Below are positions 23,906-34,568 of a stretch of 64,000 nucleotides of DNA, piece after piece. The position numbers were made by a program, and so were the translations under genes. Source of the stretch: Takakia lepidozioides (lineage: Eukaryota > Streptophyta > Takakiopsida > Takakiales > Takakiaceae). The notes below the pieces were generated by a model, which saw nothing but the letters and a program-made list of their open reading frames with translations, did no database searches and was not told where the DNA came from. Numbering within the stretch: position 1 is the first letter of the stretch; each line of letters opens with the position of its first letter. Location of the stretch: the NCBI GenBank assembly GCA_030704615.1, contig CM060731.1, forward strand, positions 48,236,001 through 48,300,000, in the 5' to 3' direction.

Positions 23906-24781
23906 GTATTAAGTGATATATCAGTGAGATTATGGATCTAGACTAAGTCCAAACAAAAGCATGAAATATAGAATCCATGGTAAAAACCCCATGTGTGTAT
24001 TTACACCAAAAATTGGAAGCCATGGAAAGCACAAGTGTGCTTTTCTTATTGATTGAGCAAGTGGTCATGTTCACTTTCTAAGCCATGCCAGAAAACACAA
24101 TTGTGCCTTCTCTGTTCATTGAGCAAATGACCATGTTCATTTTTCAAGCCAAGGCAGAAAGCACAAGTGTGCTTTCCCTAGTTATGTGTGAAAGAAGAGA
24201 AAACAAAAACTTGAAAATGCTTCAAAGAATGAGCTCTTACCTGCTTGATTGTTTGAATATTTGAATGCTTCAATGCCTCAATGCCTGCGATTTGCATTCA
24301 CCATTCATGCTCAATAATCCATTCACACTCACATGTAATACATTCACAATGCAAACATAATCAAAGGAACTCACCTAGTTTGCAAAGAACTCACTAAGCC
24401 AAAGAACTCACTAAGCCAGCCGCCGCCCCAAACAAACAAAACCCTAAACCAGCCGCCGCTCTAAAAGACCCTAACCTCATCCATTTTAAAGTCATCCCCC
24501 AAATTCATCCATGGATGCCAAACATGCCATGGAGCATGCAGGATGGGGCCTCGCATGGAGCATGGAGGAGCTCATAGAGCATGGTAGGGTGCGCATGCAT
24601 GGTGAGGAGTATGGTGAGCAAGGGGGATGACGAGGGAAATGGTAGGGCCGGGGATGGGGCTGGCTCTTGGCATTAATGGCAGAATCCCATTAATGACACA
24701 CACTAATGTGCCCTGCCTCATAGGGACAAGGGCGCTCCAGAAGCTAATCCTAGATTATGAATAACCCGGGGCCTGGGCAGC

Positions 24782-25940
24782 TCTTTACGAGTAAGAGAGG
24801 TGTGGCAGGCGTGCACAACCTCCGCAGATGCTAACTGCAACGCTGCCCAGTATTTGCTAAATATAAGCTTGTAGAGAGAGACTTTGTGGAGACATGCAAG
24901 TCGATGGAGAAAATGTGGTCAAAGTACCTTACACCGTGTCGAGGCACTGATTGGTGTGTTGTGCTCAGTCATGCTCCCTAGTCTTACCTTCCTCTTAGGC
25001 CGATACCACATTAGCGGCAAGAGGCCCAACAACACTCAATTTCGGACCATCCTATTGGTTTGTCACATTACCGTGAAATACGGATTTCCAAGCAGTGTCC
25101 CTTGGAAATCCATAATTTTAGGAAGACATTTTCTCCCGCCATCGCGAAGCTGGTCTTTCCAAGCCCGTCATGCGATGGTCTCTCATACCGATTTTTTTGC
25201 CGCTGGGCTTCTGATAGAGTGTGGTAGCCGATCATTGCCGCTTGGTGACATGGACCTATATCATCCAGCAATTCCTAGCCTGCAACGTCCACGTCAGTGT
25301 CGTTGGTGTGCCGCTAGTGTGGTATGGCCCTTATGCTGTGCCAAAGCAAAACAAGAGAGCCAATTGCCGTTCGAGGCTTGTTTATATTATTTTTTTATTT
25401 TTTTAAAGCTTACAGTTGGCACTATATTATTTTGCACAATTTATGTGGGCTAACTTATGTATGAAGAAATCGCACTCGGACGGGAGGTAGTGTGGGCTTG
25501 TAGAGTGAAGGGAAGGGGATGGGGAGAACAGGTGGGCCAGCAGAGTGGTGGGAAGAACCAATTGAATAGCAGCAAGAGGGAACACAGTCTATGCCTGCCA
25601 TGGGCCACTATTGGGATATTCACTTAATTATAATATCCGTCAGTTCTCTATAGTAGTATGATTTTTTATTTGTGGAGGGGTATCAATAGGACGGGTATCC
25701 CAACCGTAATATCAGACAGTTATAAACCCGGATATAAATAATTAAAATAACCACCAAATCATTAATATGCCTTTAATGTAGAAGCATACTAAGAGCATAC
25801 TTGATTTCATAAAATAAATATTTTGTTGCAAAATTCAGACTTTGTATTATATAATTGCGGATTTTAGTACGCAAAGTGAAGCGAGCTTTGTTAAGAGAAA
25901 ACTGATTGCAAGCCTCATTGTCAAACATGCTAGCATCGAC
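24782..25940. other. No gene recognised
   Basis: Right flank of the MULE. One plus-strand frame of 189 codons (24884-25453) has no domain, no spliced support and an unconvincing composition. I see nothing else supportable here. Confidence 0.5.
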
Positions 25941-25944
25941 AACC

Positions 25945-26110
25945 AAGTTGTAGCCCAGTGGTAATGGGCACATACCACCTCGGAAGTGGTAGTGGGTTCA
26001 ATCCACTGATTAGTGTCACAGAGGTGTCCATTGTCCTAATGGAAGGCAGTAACCTCTCGGGGTGAAGAGACACCATAATTTACGCTACCTTCATGAGGCG
26101 TCAAGTATTA
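25945..26110 (+). mobile_element. tRNA-derived SINE, copy 1
   Basis: A head with RNA polymerase III promoter boxes: an A box in TAGCCCAGTGGTAATGGGC near 25950 and a B box GGTTCAATCC near 25996, spaced as in a tRNA gene. The tail AAGGCAGTAACC...GGGTGAAGAGACACCAT is shared with 58321-58360. Non-coding and dependent on a partner LINE for movement. Confidence 0.75.
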
Positions 26111-26284
26111 AACAGCCAGCATCTGCAAGAAGGCCGTCCTCCTCTTCATCAATCGTATTGTCTTCTGACAATAAGAAATCCTTGATCTGATCCCTTGCTC
26201 AACCACCTTGCAATCCGTCCGCATATCATCCGGCTCATTGTTTAAAATTAGCACTAATTTGTTGAGGTTGTCAATTAAAGTCTA

Positions 26285-26720
26285 ACAAAAAAAAACTGCA
26301 AAATTGGTGGTGGTTTTTGTTGAAATTTTAAAGAATTTAGCGACCGCCAATCAGGCTGTCACTTTATATATTTTTCAAATGAAAATAAAGCGACTGCCAA
26401 AATGGCGGTTGCGGTTTAAAATTGAAGTAAACAAAACGACCGCAAAATTGACGGTCGCTTCATATTTAGTAATAAAAACATAAACGCTACCGCAAATATT
26501 GGCGGCCGATTCATTTTTAAGAACAAAAAAATTCAAGTGACCGCTATATTGGCGGTCACTTTCTGTTTAGAAATAAAACAATTAAAATGACTGCCAGTAT
26601 TGTGGTCGGTAATATTTTAAAAATAATAATAAAATAAAATAAAATAAAAGCAACCACAATATTTTCAGTCGCTTCATATTTAAAAATAAAAAATTGGCTG
26701 TTGCACTTCATTTTATTTTT
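26285..26720 (+). repeat. Palindromic satellite array A (AGCGACCGCCAA / TTGGCGGTCGCT)
   Basis: About eight units of a near-perfect 26-bp palindrome separated by 22-25 bp of A/T-rich DNA, giving a period close to 49 bp. Units near 26339, 26387, 26435, 26484, 26534, 26586 and 26648. Substitutions are often matched on the opposite arm. Confidence 0.85.
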
Positions 26721-26865
26721 TTCATTAGTTATCTGCCACCGCCACCGTGTCGACAACGTGACTGCTTAAGTGACATTTTTTTAAACCTAGAATTGTTTTT
26801 ACTGTATACTGCCTAAACCTAACGTGACGTAGGTCAGACGCGATTTGACGCTGATAACCGGGCCA

Positions 26866-27045
26866 CACACAGATACTTGTGTGAAGGGATTTATAGAGGA
26901 TATCCGAAAAACTTGGGTAAGACTTACTACCGGCGTCAGCCCCTAACAAATGTAGGTTCTGTCCCTTTGTGTTCCGCTCAAATTGGGCGCGAGGTCGACA
27001 CAAGGCTACGGCAAACAATGTCTTATGAGTACATTCTCTCTCACA
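26866..27045 (+). mobile_element. LINE family B 3' fragment (sense)
   Basis: Resembles 49835-50018: the GTGTGAAGGGATTT segment, the TCTTACTACC segment, and the 3' end CTTATGAGTAC followed by TTCTCTCTC. A 5'-truncated insertion between the two palindrome arrays. Confidence 0.8.
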
Positions 27046-27839
27046 CATTTTGTTGAGGGCAGATTGAAGACAAGGGACAGACCCCAAGGGCAATTTCAAG
27101 GGCATTTTTAGGACCCTAGTGGGCAATCCCTACAACTGCCATCGGTGGTTGTTGTATCATTTGGGGCATGTTGTACCACCAACATTTGCAAGAACAATAT
27201 CTCCCTCTCCCTTTTCCATGGGATGACGTGGATATAACTGAATCATTTTTTGTTGTTGTTGTTGTTGGTATCCATGATCTATCATGCATGAGCCTACCCC
27301 ATCATTCTCTCATTCCCTTATGACATCATTTATTTTTGTACAACCGAATGGGTATTCTGGTCGGCAACAGTGACTGGGAATTCGCAATAGATAGAGGACA
27401 ACATCCGCTTTGTCTACATTTTACTTCTACACATTCTACACATTCTACTTGTCTTCCACAAACAGAAAAATATAATAACAAATCTTAACCTGTTGTTATT
27501 AATATTGTTGTTGTCAGCCATCACTCATGTCGTCTTCTTGCTCATAGACACATCCATGCAAGGATGTTGTTGTAGCCCTTCAAAACTTCACCACAATGTC
27601 GTGTAATGTTTGGCATGAGGATGCCAAACCCCAAAACAACTATTGACAAATTTCTTAGCCAATTAGACTGATTTTTAAATTCATGGCGGAGAGCCTACCT
27701 TAGTGAACAGAGCTATACCTTAGTAGCCTAGTACTACGGTAGCCTACTATACACATGGTATAGATATGAGGGGTGAAGGCATGTCCAGCCTCAAGGGCCC
27801 GCCACTATTTTTCATTTTTTAGCATATGTTGGTAGGGCT

Positions 27840-28350
27840 TTTTAAATAAAACATTAAGCGATCGCAAGGTAAAATTTTAATCAGGGACCGTCAAAGTGGT
27901 AGTCGCTTAATTTTTTAAATTAAAAAACCACAACCACCATCAATTAGGCGGTCATTTTATTTGTTTTTTTAAAAATTAGGAATAAGAAAATGAGGCAACC
28001 GCCAATATGGCGGTTTCGTCTCATTTTTGAATTTAAAAAAAAATGACCGCCAATTCTGTGTTCACTTAATTATTTTATAAACAAAAACAGCGACTGCCAG
28101 ATTGGTGGTCGCTTAACTTTCTAAAATTATAATAAAAAACAACGATTGCGAATTTGGCGGTCGCTTCAATTTTTAAAATTAAAAAAAAACAGTGATTGCC
28201 AATTTGGCTGTCGCTTCAATTTAAATAAATAAATATATACGGTCGCCATCTTGGCAGTCGCTTGATTTTTTAAAATAAAAAAAAACAGCGACCTCCAATT
28301 TGGCGGTCGTTTTATTTTTATTTCCTAAGAAAATGAAATGACTGCCAATA
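27840..28350 (+). repeat. Palindromic satellite array B
   Basis: Nine to ten further units of the palindrome seen at 26285-26720, again about 49 bp apart (27993, 28042, 28089, 28139, 28192, 28240, 28288, 28336). The 1.1 kb between the arrays holds a LINE fragment and unassigned sequence. The pair may be the arms of a foldback-type element. Confidence 0.82.
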
Positions 28351-28439
28351 TTGTCCACGTCTGTTTTACACCGGGGCTGCCAGGTCATATACATGATAGA
28401 AGTAGATCGTAAAAGTTAAAAGTTAAGAAAATACATGAC

Positions 28440-28525
28440 TTAACGTCCGGATTGGACGTGACGTGACGCACGTCTAGACGTGACGCAGACGTGTCACCGT
28501 TACGTCACGTCCGGAATGACAACTA
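28440..28525. repeat. GACGTGACG-rich imperfect palindrome
   Basis: About 80 bp with ACGTCCGGA on the left and TCCGGACGT-type sequence on the right in inverted form, packed with GACGTGACG words. A related GACGTGACGT-like stretch lies near 26820. Its role is unknown; it could be a transposon end. Confidence 0.5.
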
Positions 28526-28544
28526 TGGTTTGTGGTTTGCCCAA

Positions 28545-28740
28545 TAACTAGGCCCTTCATAAGGGTCTGGGCTTTTGCCTCAGCCTCTAGACTTTCAAAG
28601 TTGGTACACAAATGTACAAGCACAATTCCATTCCATTGATAGAATTGAGGAGACTGCCTCTCTGGTGAGAAAACAGATTTATCCAGCAGGTCAACACTTG
28701 TGGATAAAGATTCAGATCCTTGAGAATGTTTTGAATTCGT
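28545..28740 (-). mobile_element. LINE family B fragment (antisense)
   Basis: Reverse-complement match to internal parts of the 47.4-50 kb copy, including the TTTGCCCAATAACTAG segment, the CTTTCAAAGTTGGTA segment and a region corresponding to about 49330-49390. Rearranged and non-coding. Confidence 0.7.
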
Positions 28741-28749
28741 GTTGAGAAA

Positions 28750-29685
28750 AAATGTATATTGACTATGATCGTCATCAAATTTATATTGTTCATATCGGAA
28801 GACCGTTACTAATGGTTTGTTTTTTATGAATCATGAGGCGGTGACTTTATTACTCTCCGATGGCCCACCCAATTGTTCAAGACGCAAACAAAAATGCGAA
28901 TTTACAAGGTATGTTGTAATTTATTATACACATACAGATATATTATTTGTTTTCATTATATTTAGTTTGTTTTGCGCTACTTCTATTAAAATGTTTGCTT
29001 ATGTTTCTGTTATGATTATGTTGTACATTGATATGCAGTTATGGCTACAATAAGATAAACAAAACAGTAACGCTTCCTAGAGTATGGCTATCCGAAGCAA
29101 GGTCAGCTTTATGTTCGGATGTTGTTTATCTGTTGAAGGACATGGTACCATTGTACAACCTTTACTTCGTTCTAACGAGTGTTTACCTTTTTATTCCACA
29201 ATTGAAAGAACACTTGAAGACTTTGAAAAACCAGCATGAAAAAATGTCCAAGTGTTTAAAAGAAGTAGAGAATTGACTCTATTGGTCGGACATTCTTTTA
29301 AGGTTATACAACCTAATCCAAGAACTACATATCTTGATCAGTCAAGAATTGGTAAGTCTTCTGTTTTAGTAAAAATAAGTGGCACATTGCTCCACTTGAT
29401 ATGTAGATATTTAGATTTCAGTTTTATCTTGATTCTGCTGTTGATCATATATATGTTAGGGTTGATTTAACAATCATAAATCAAATCGTTATGGGCGCAA
29501 GTGATAGCCACTTTGCTCCGAAAATGGAAATTTTGGATGGAGAATACACTTACACATGATATGCATACAACTGTAATATATTGAAATAAATGGTTTTTCA
29601 TTTATTGGTTTGTTTGAATCTACCACTTAGTTTTTTTGTTTTGTTATGCACTGATATATGCTCAGCCTCTTTCGTAGACTTTCAT
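28750..29685. other. No gene recognised (weak open frames only)
   Basis: Short plus-strand frames at 28817-29053 and 29028-29276 could be exons joined at a GTATGT donor near 28910 and an acceptor near 29037. No domain is recognisable, so no call is made. Confidence 0.4.
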
Positions 29686-30365
29686 TTTTTCATTTTTTAT
29701 TTTTTAAAAGAAAGAAGACGGAGGCATTTTTAATCAAATTAAATGAAACAAATGTTTAAAAGCAGTGGAAAAAAATAACCATTGAGGGAGGCCGTGAAAG
29801 CTAACTGCGGGGGAACATCCCCGTGACCCTAGCAAACTTGCTACTGCCGAGAGAAAGAGCTGGAAAAACAGAGTGAAGAAAGGAGGGGACTATCGAGCTG
29901 CGAGCAGCAGGGGGATGGGTAAAATCGAATTTAGAGCTAGGAGGGTGTTGTAGGGATTTGACGAGATAATGAGGAGAGTGAACCCAAATCTACCAAAGAG
30001 CAACAGAGAGAAAGCTAAAGCTTAACTAGAAAATGAGAGTGTAGTTAAGCATCAGGCTGCAGCTGTCCAGATTGTGATTGAACGACGATCACGGTGGGAC
30101 CAAGAAGCTGCAATGAAGTAAGATCTGTGAAGAAATAGAGCTGTGAAGAAGGCTTTGGAATGAGTCCGAGAGATCTGAGGTATCAAAATTTGAACTGCGT
30201 TCCAAACTTGTTGTCGCGGGTTTTTTTATGGCGCCAATTGAATTCCGTTGCCTCATGATTGCTTGAAATCTTGAAGCAGCTGCCTCCCCCGCTATTCTAA
30301 AGTTCTGGGAAGAGCTGCACACACCACATCCCAAGCTTTCCTTCCCTCAGTTAGCTTCCATTTTC
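29686..30365 (-). mobile_element. LINE family A, 5'-truncated 3' fragment
   Basis: On the minus strand this reads GRKAWDVVCAA, matching ARKAWNVLCAA of the main LINE A copy near 4480. It ends in the same type of poly(A) tail, a T-rich run near 29680-29706 on the plus strand. The insertion is 5'-truncated at about 30365. Confidence 0.7.
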
Positions 30366-30369
30366 AATG

Positions 30370-33325
30370 TCATAAATAACTAGATAAAGTAGTATGTTTG
30401 ATATGTTATTTGGAATTAAAAGATCAAAATAAGATGCATTGTGAATGGTCAATTGATGATGGTGGGGTCTTAAAGCATAATTGTAGTATAAACATCAACA
30501 AACATGCAGTAATGGAAACATTTATGAACCTAACAAAGTATCATATACAAAATATCTTAAAAGACCATTATAAAAAAAAATTGTGTTATCATGAGACGTT
30601 TGCTTCTATGTGTCATATTTCGGATTGGTGTTTGAGTGAACAAATGTTATGTAATACCACATCTTCTATACTTTTCTGATGCGGTATGGACTATCACGAG
30701 TTCATCACCCCATGTTTAAGATTCTTTGAAGTTCTAGTCTTTAGTTATATTCCTAAAGTTGTTTATAGTAATTAGCTCATTTGCTTCATTATATGGATAC
30801 AAGTCTGTCTTTCAGGTTAACATCATGGTGCATACACCAACAACAATTGTTCCCTCCGAAACTGGAGCTTTATGACATATATTCCCTGCCAACAAACTTG
30901 ATACTTTGAACGACTTCTTGAATAAACACAAGAAAAAAATATTGGGTTATAGAAAGAACGATACTCCAGATCCATTTATCACTCTTCCAATGTTGTCTTT
31001 TAAAATCTATTTAAAAAAATCAATGTTGAAACTTTTGAAGGATGAAACAAGTACATTTTTTTTCTTATTCATGTGAAGTTGTTCAATTTTTGTACTATGA
31101 CATCGCATGGTTTTTCCATTTAGGGCCGGAACTCATCCCCAAACCTCTTAGAGTCCTGAAGACTCGATGGCAAAGTTTTTCCCTTCGAATGGACGCGATC
31201 TGATATGCGTACTTGGGAATAAGCCAGCACAATGTGAATTTCAACAACTTGCAAAATAGTATGCGAAGGAACCACCTCGAAAACATGCTTTGTACGAGCT
31301 TCAGGGATTTTTCTCAAGTTAATATTAAGATTTTTATGTTATAAATGAGGTTAGAGAAAGGAAGTTGTTGCCCACCAGAACTTGAAGAGATACTAGTTAA
31401 ATTGTTCTATGATTCTGACGATTGTCATTCGCCACACATGCCTCTTTGGTTTGTGGATGAAGTTTGTCATTTGTTAGGTAGCTGCGATGTTAATACGTGA
31501 TGTCTCGGACGAACATTCCTTGTTCTTTGTTTTGGCCTCTTAGTAGCTAAGGGAGACGTAGCTATCGGAGGAGTTGTGTCCATGCAACACGGCTGATTCG
31601 TAGTAGAAGTAACTACTCTAATAACTACTTTTTTGTAGTACAAGTAACTGCTCTAATCACTTGAATATCTCCAGTATCTTCATCTATGTGTTGAATGGTC
31701 TTAACATCTACCGGACAAGCGATGTGACGTTCCAAAGTGCGTTCAATTGTAAAAGCCCTTGTGCGCATCAGCCCTCCAAGTGTAGGAGGACGTCTTGGAT
31801 ATCTTGCTGAAGGATATCTTCCGAGAAGATTGAGTGATATGGAAGGCCGAAGTGTATTAACTGTAGATATTCTTGGATGGATCATCTATCCAGACTCAAC
31901 AATCATGCGGCAGACGGATCTTTGCTGCTTTAAAATCCTGCTATTTATGCATTAATGTATTTGAAACGTGAGATTATCATTCAATGAAGTGTAAAAATAT
32001 TATTATATTTTATATGTAATACTAAAATAGTGACAACGATAACACAATCAAAGAAAGAAATAACTCTATAATATTATTATAAATATGTCATTTTAAAAAC
32101 ATTCTTGTAGTATAATTAATAAGCAAACATAATATTATAAATATGCAATAAATGTAAGTAAAAAATCAGCTACCAAAATAAACAGCAAATAACAAATGTA
32201 TTATACAACTGCATATAATTATTTTCAAAAGAATAAGTATATTATCAATAGTGTGAATAGGCTATTAATGTATTGATTACAATAGTAATAGAATAATTAT
32301 TAAACCTTTTTAATCAATTAAATAGCTGCATAACACTAGTATAAATATGCCATTTCAAAATGTGACTGTTGTACGATTAGCTTATAAATATGATATTATA
32401 CATGCATTGAAAATAGTTAACAAAGATTAAGAATAATTCAATTATAAGAATAAGCAGTAAATATTGTTTATATTATTATAACGGCACAAATGTCTTAGGG
32501 AGATATGACTAAATAGCTGAAAAAATTGTAAAGATATGTCATTTTTGAAACCAATAGAATACCAAAAAAATAACAATGTTAACTAGATATAGATGTATAA
32601 ATTAATCAATTTATGAATAAAAATAAATAGTTGTAAACAACTATTAAACTTTTTCAGATAAATATAAGTAATTATAAAATTATGGTTCTGTTAAAAAAAG
32701 AAGTTATACTGTCATTATGAGCGAAAACATTAACCAACAACTATGCAACAGAAACATAAATAAAAAGTTACTTTTGGAATGGAATGTTTTAGTGATCAAG
32801 TATAACATTAAGTAATAAGTTATAGCATGATTATAGAAAATACTACACAAATGTGCTAGAAAACTGTAGATAATAAAGTAATATTTATAATGGCAAGTTT
32901 CAACAAATTCAAAAAAATCAACGTAATTAATATCTTCAGAAATCAACAAAATCAACATCTTCAAAATACCTGAACATAAGTAAACCTTGAATGATTATAA
33001 GTATATTAATGATATCATTTATCATTATTAATAATATGTTGAAACTTGAAACCCGTTTTTTTTAAACACTCCCTTTATGAATCCGTAACCAGTACTTTTA
33101 AGTTTATGTTTGTAACGCATTAGGTGTAATTTGTCTATATATACTGAACAAAAATCACAAATTTTATCTCAAAACATTATTAAAACGTCAAAATCTTATC
33201 ACAAAAATGTTCTTAAATAACCAAATTGTAGTAGTGATGTGTAGATGTTCAGCTGGAAGCAGCAGCAGCAGCAGCAGCGCCACAATTGATAAAATAAGGC
33301 ACCTCATGAACAAAACTTTGAAAGA
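30370..33325. other. AT-rich region without recognised genes
   Basis: From about 31950 to 33200 the sequence is very AT-rich with no long open frame. From 30370 to 31950 there are scattered short frames without recognisable domains. I see no RNA gene or complete element. Confidence 0.55.
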
Positions 33326-33329
33326 CAAC

Positions 33330-34360
33330 CAAGAAAGTCCACAATACCTCTGGGCTGCATGTATCCTCTGTGATGCAGGGCAACAAAACAGGCTCTACAC
33401 TCTACACACTGTAACCCAAGGAGGCATTTTGGCAGATTCAAATACTTATGTCTGTCTTGCATACGTGCATCAAGATGAAAGGCCTGGAAGCTGGAAAGCC
33501 CGATCACTCTCACATAATCCTAAGTGGATTCAAGTCTACAGAAAATGAATATTGAATCAGCAAATGCATATTGTATTCAGGTGGCCCACACAACGGGCAA
33601 TTGCACTCTCCCTTTCATCTATGCTTCTGTTTGTTGCCCAAAGGGCCTGGGCATTTTGCTCAGCCCCGAGACTTTTCAAATTAGTCGGTAAACATAGCTA
33701 CAGCCAAAATTCCCTTGACAGATTTTAAGAGAGCCTCTCTGGTGAGAGGACCTTGGACAGTGAATCAGATAATGAATATTGTCTTCAGGTTGCCCACACA
33801 ACAGGGCAATTGCACTCTCCCTTTCCTCTATGCTTCTGTTTGCTGCCCAAAGGGGCTGGGCATTTGGCTCAGCCTCGAGACTTTTCAAAGTTGGTAAACA
33901 GACCTACAAGCACAATTCCCTTGACAGATTTGAAGAGAGCTTCTCTCTTGTGAGAGAACCCTGGATCTGCATCCTCCATGCTACTGCATTAGGCTTACAT
34001 GGTAACAAGGGTGTTGTCCCAAATTAATGTATGACCTTATTCCATCTGATTTATCCATAAATTTTTGGATGGGTCTAGGTGGGTAGTAATTCTGACACTA
34101 GCCCTAGAAAAGGGGAAAGAGGTTCATGTGATATCATCAAAGCTAGAATTGTATCAGATGCCATTCAGCCCCGGTGGATATGTATACCGAAGATGCAAAA
34201 GAACTGTTCGACAATACTGCTGAACAAGATGTGGTGTCATGAAGTGCGATATAGTATACGCACAGCCGAGGCGCGGGATGGAGACTTTGGAGACCTATCA
34301 ACAAATGATGCGGAAAAAGTTGAAGCTGCCTGACCACATTACATGTTTGCGTTTGAAAGG
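33330..34360 (+). pseudogene. Decayed PPR gene copy, split by LINE B fragments
   Basis: 33380-33540 matches the first repeats of the PPR gene at 34569 (the ADSNTYVCL and PKWIQ regions) with frameshifts. 34060-34360 matches later repeats (EKGKEVH-like and ETYQQMM-like segments) with stops. Between them lie two overlapping antisense LINE B fragments. It sits directly upstream of the open PPR gene in the same orientation, so it is probably a tandem duplicate. Confidence 0.72.
33548..33965 (-). mobile_element. LINE family B fragments, locally tandem (antisense)
   Basis: Reverse-complement match to about 49590-49775 of the main LINE B copy. The same segment is present almost twice, with junctions at the CTTCTGTTTG to TGCCCAAAG joint (near 33633 and 33842), so the fragment was duplicated in place after or during insertion. 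Confidence 0.78.
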
Positions 34361-34568
34361 TGTATAGGGGGTGATCATGCGGCCCTTTTTTTACCATGCG
34401 ACATCCTGCCAGGAGCTGGACAGAGTGGAGCCGTTGTGTCTTGCTGATCCAGAAGCTACTTGAGCCGGGTCTGGTCTGCCCTTTTGCTTCGCATAGGTAC
34501 GCCTTCCTTGTTTAGTAATGACTGTTGAATAGCCTTGTTACGCTGTGTGGGTTGATCTGGCTATATCG

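Larger units (their letters stand above)
17096..24773. mobile_element. Mutator-like DNA transposon (MULE) with long terminal inverted repeats
   Basis: The ends 17096-17277 and 24470-24773 are imperfect inverted copies of each other: GCCCCGGATTATTCATAATC on the left against GGCCCCGGGTTATTC and so on when the right end is reversed. The right end carries about 130 bp absent from the left. The word TGGGCAGC flanks the element directly (17088-17095 and 24774-24781), an 8-bp match or a 9-bp duplication with one change, as expected for MULEs. Inside are a MULE transposase gene (+), a second gene (-) and two arrays of a hairpin repeat. Confidence 0.87.

Noticed and set aside
24884-25453. 189-codon plus-strand frame right of the MULE
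   Set aside because: No recognisable motif. Composition is not protein-like (Cys/Trp/Arg-rich), and no neighbouring exon fits.
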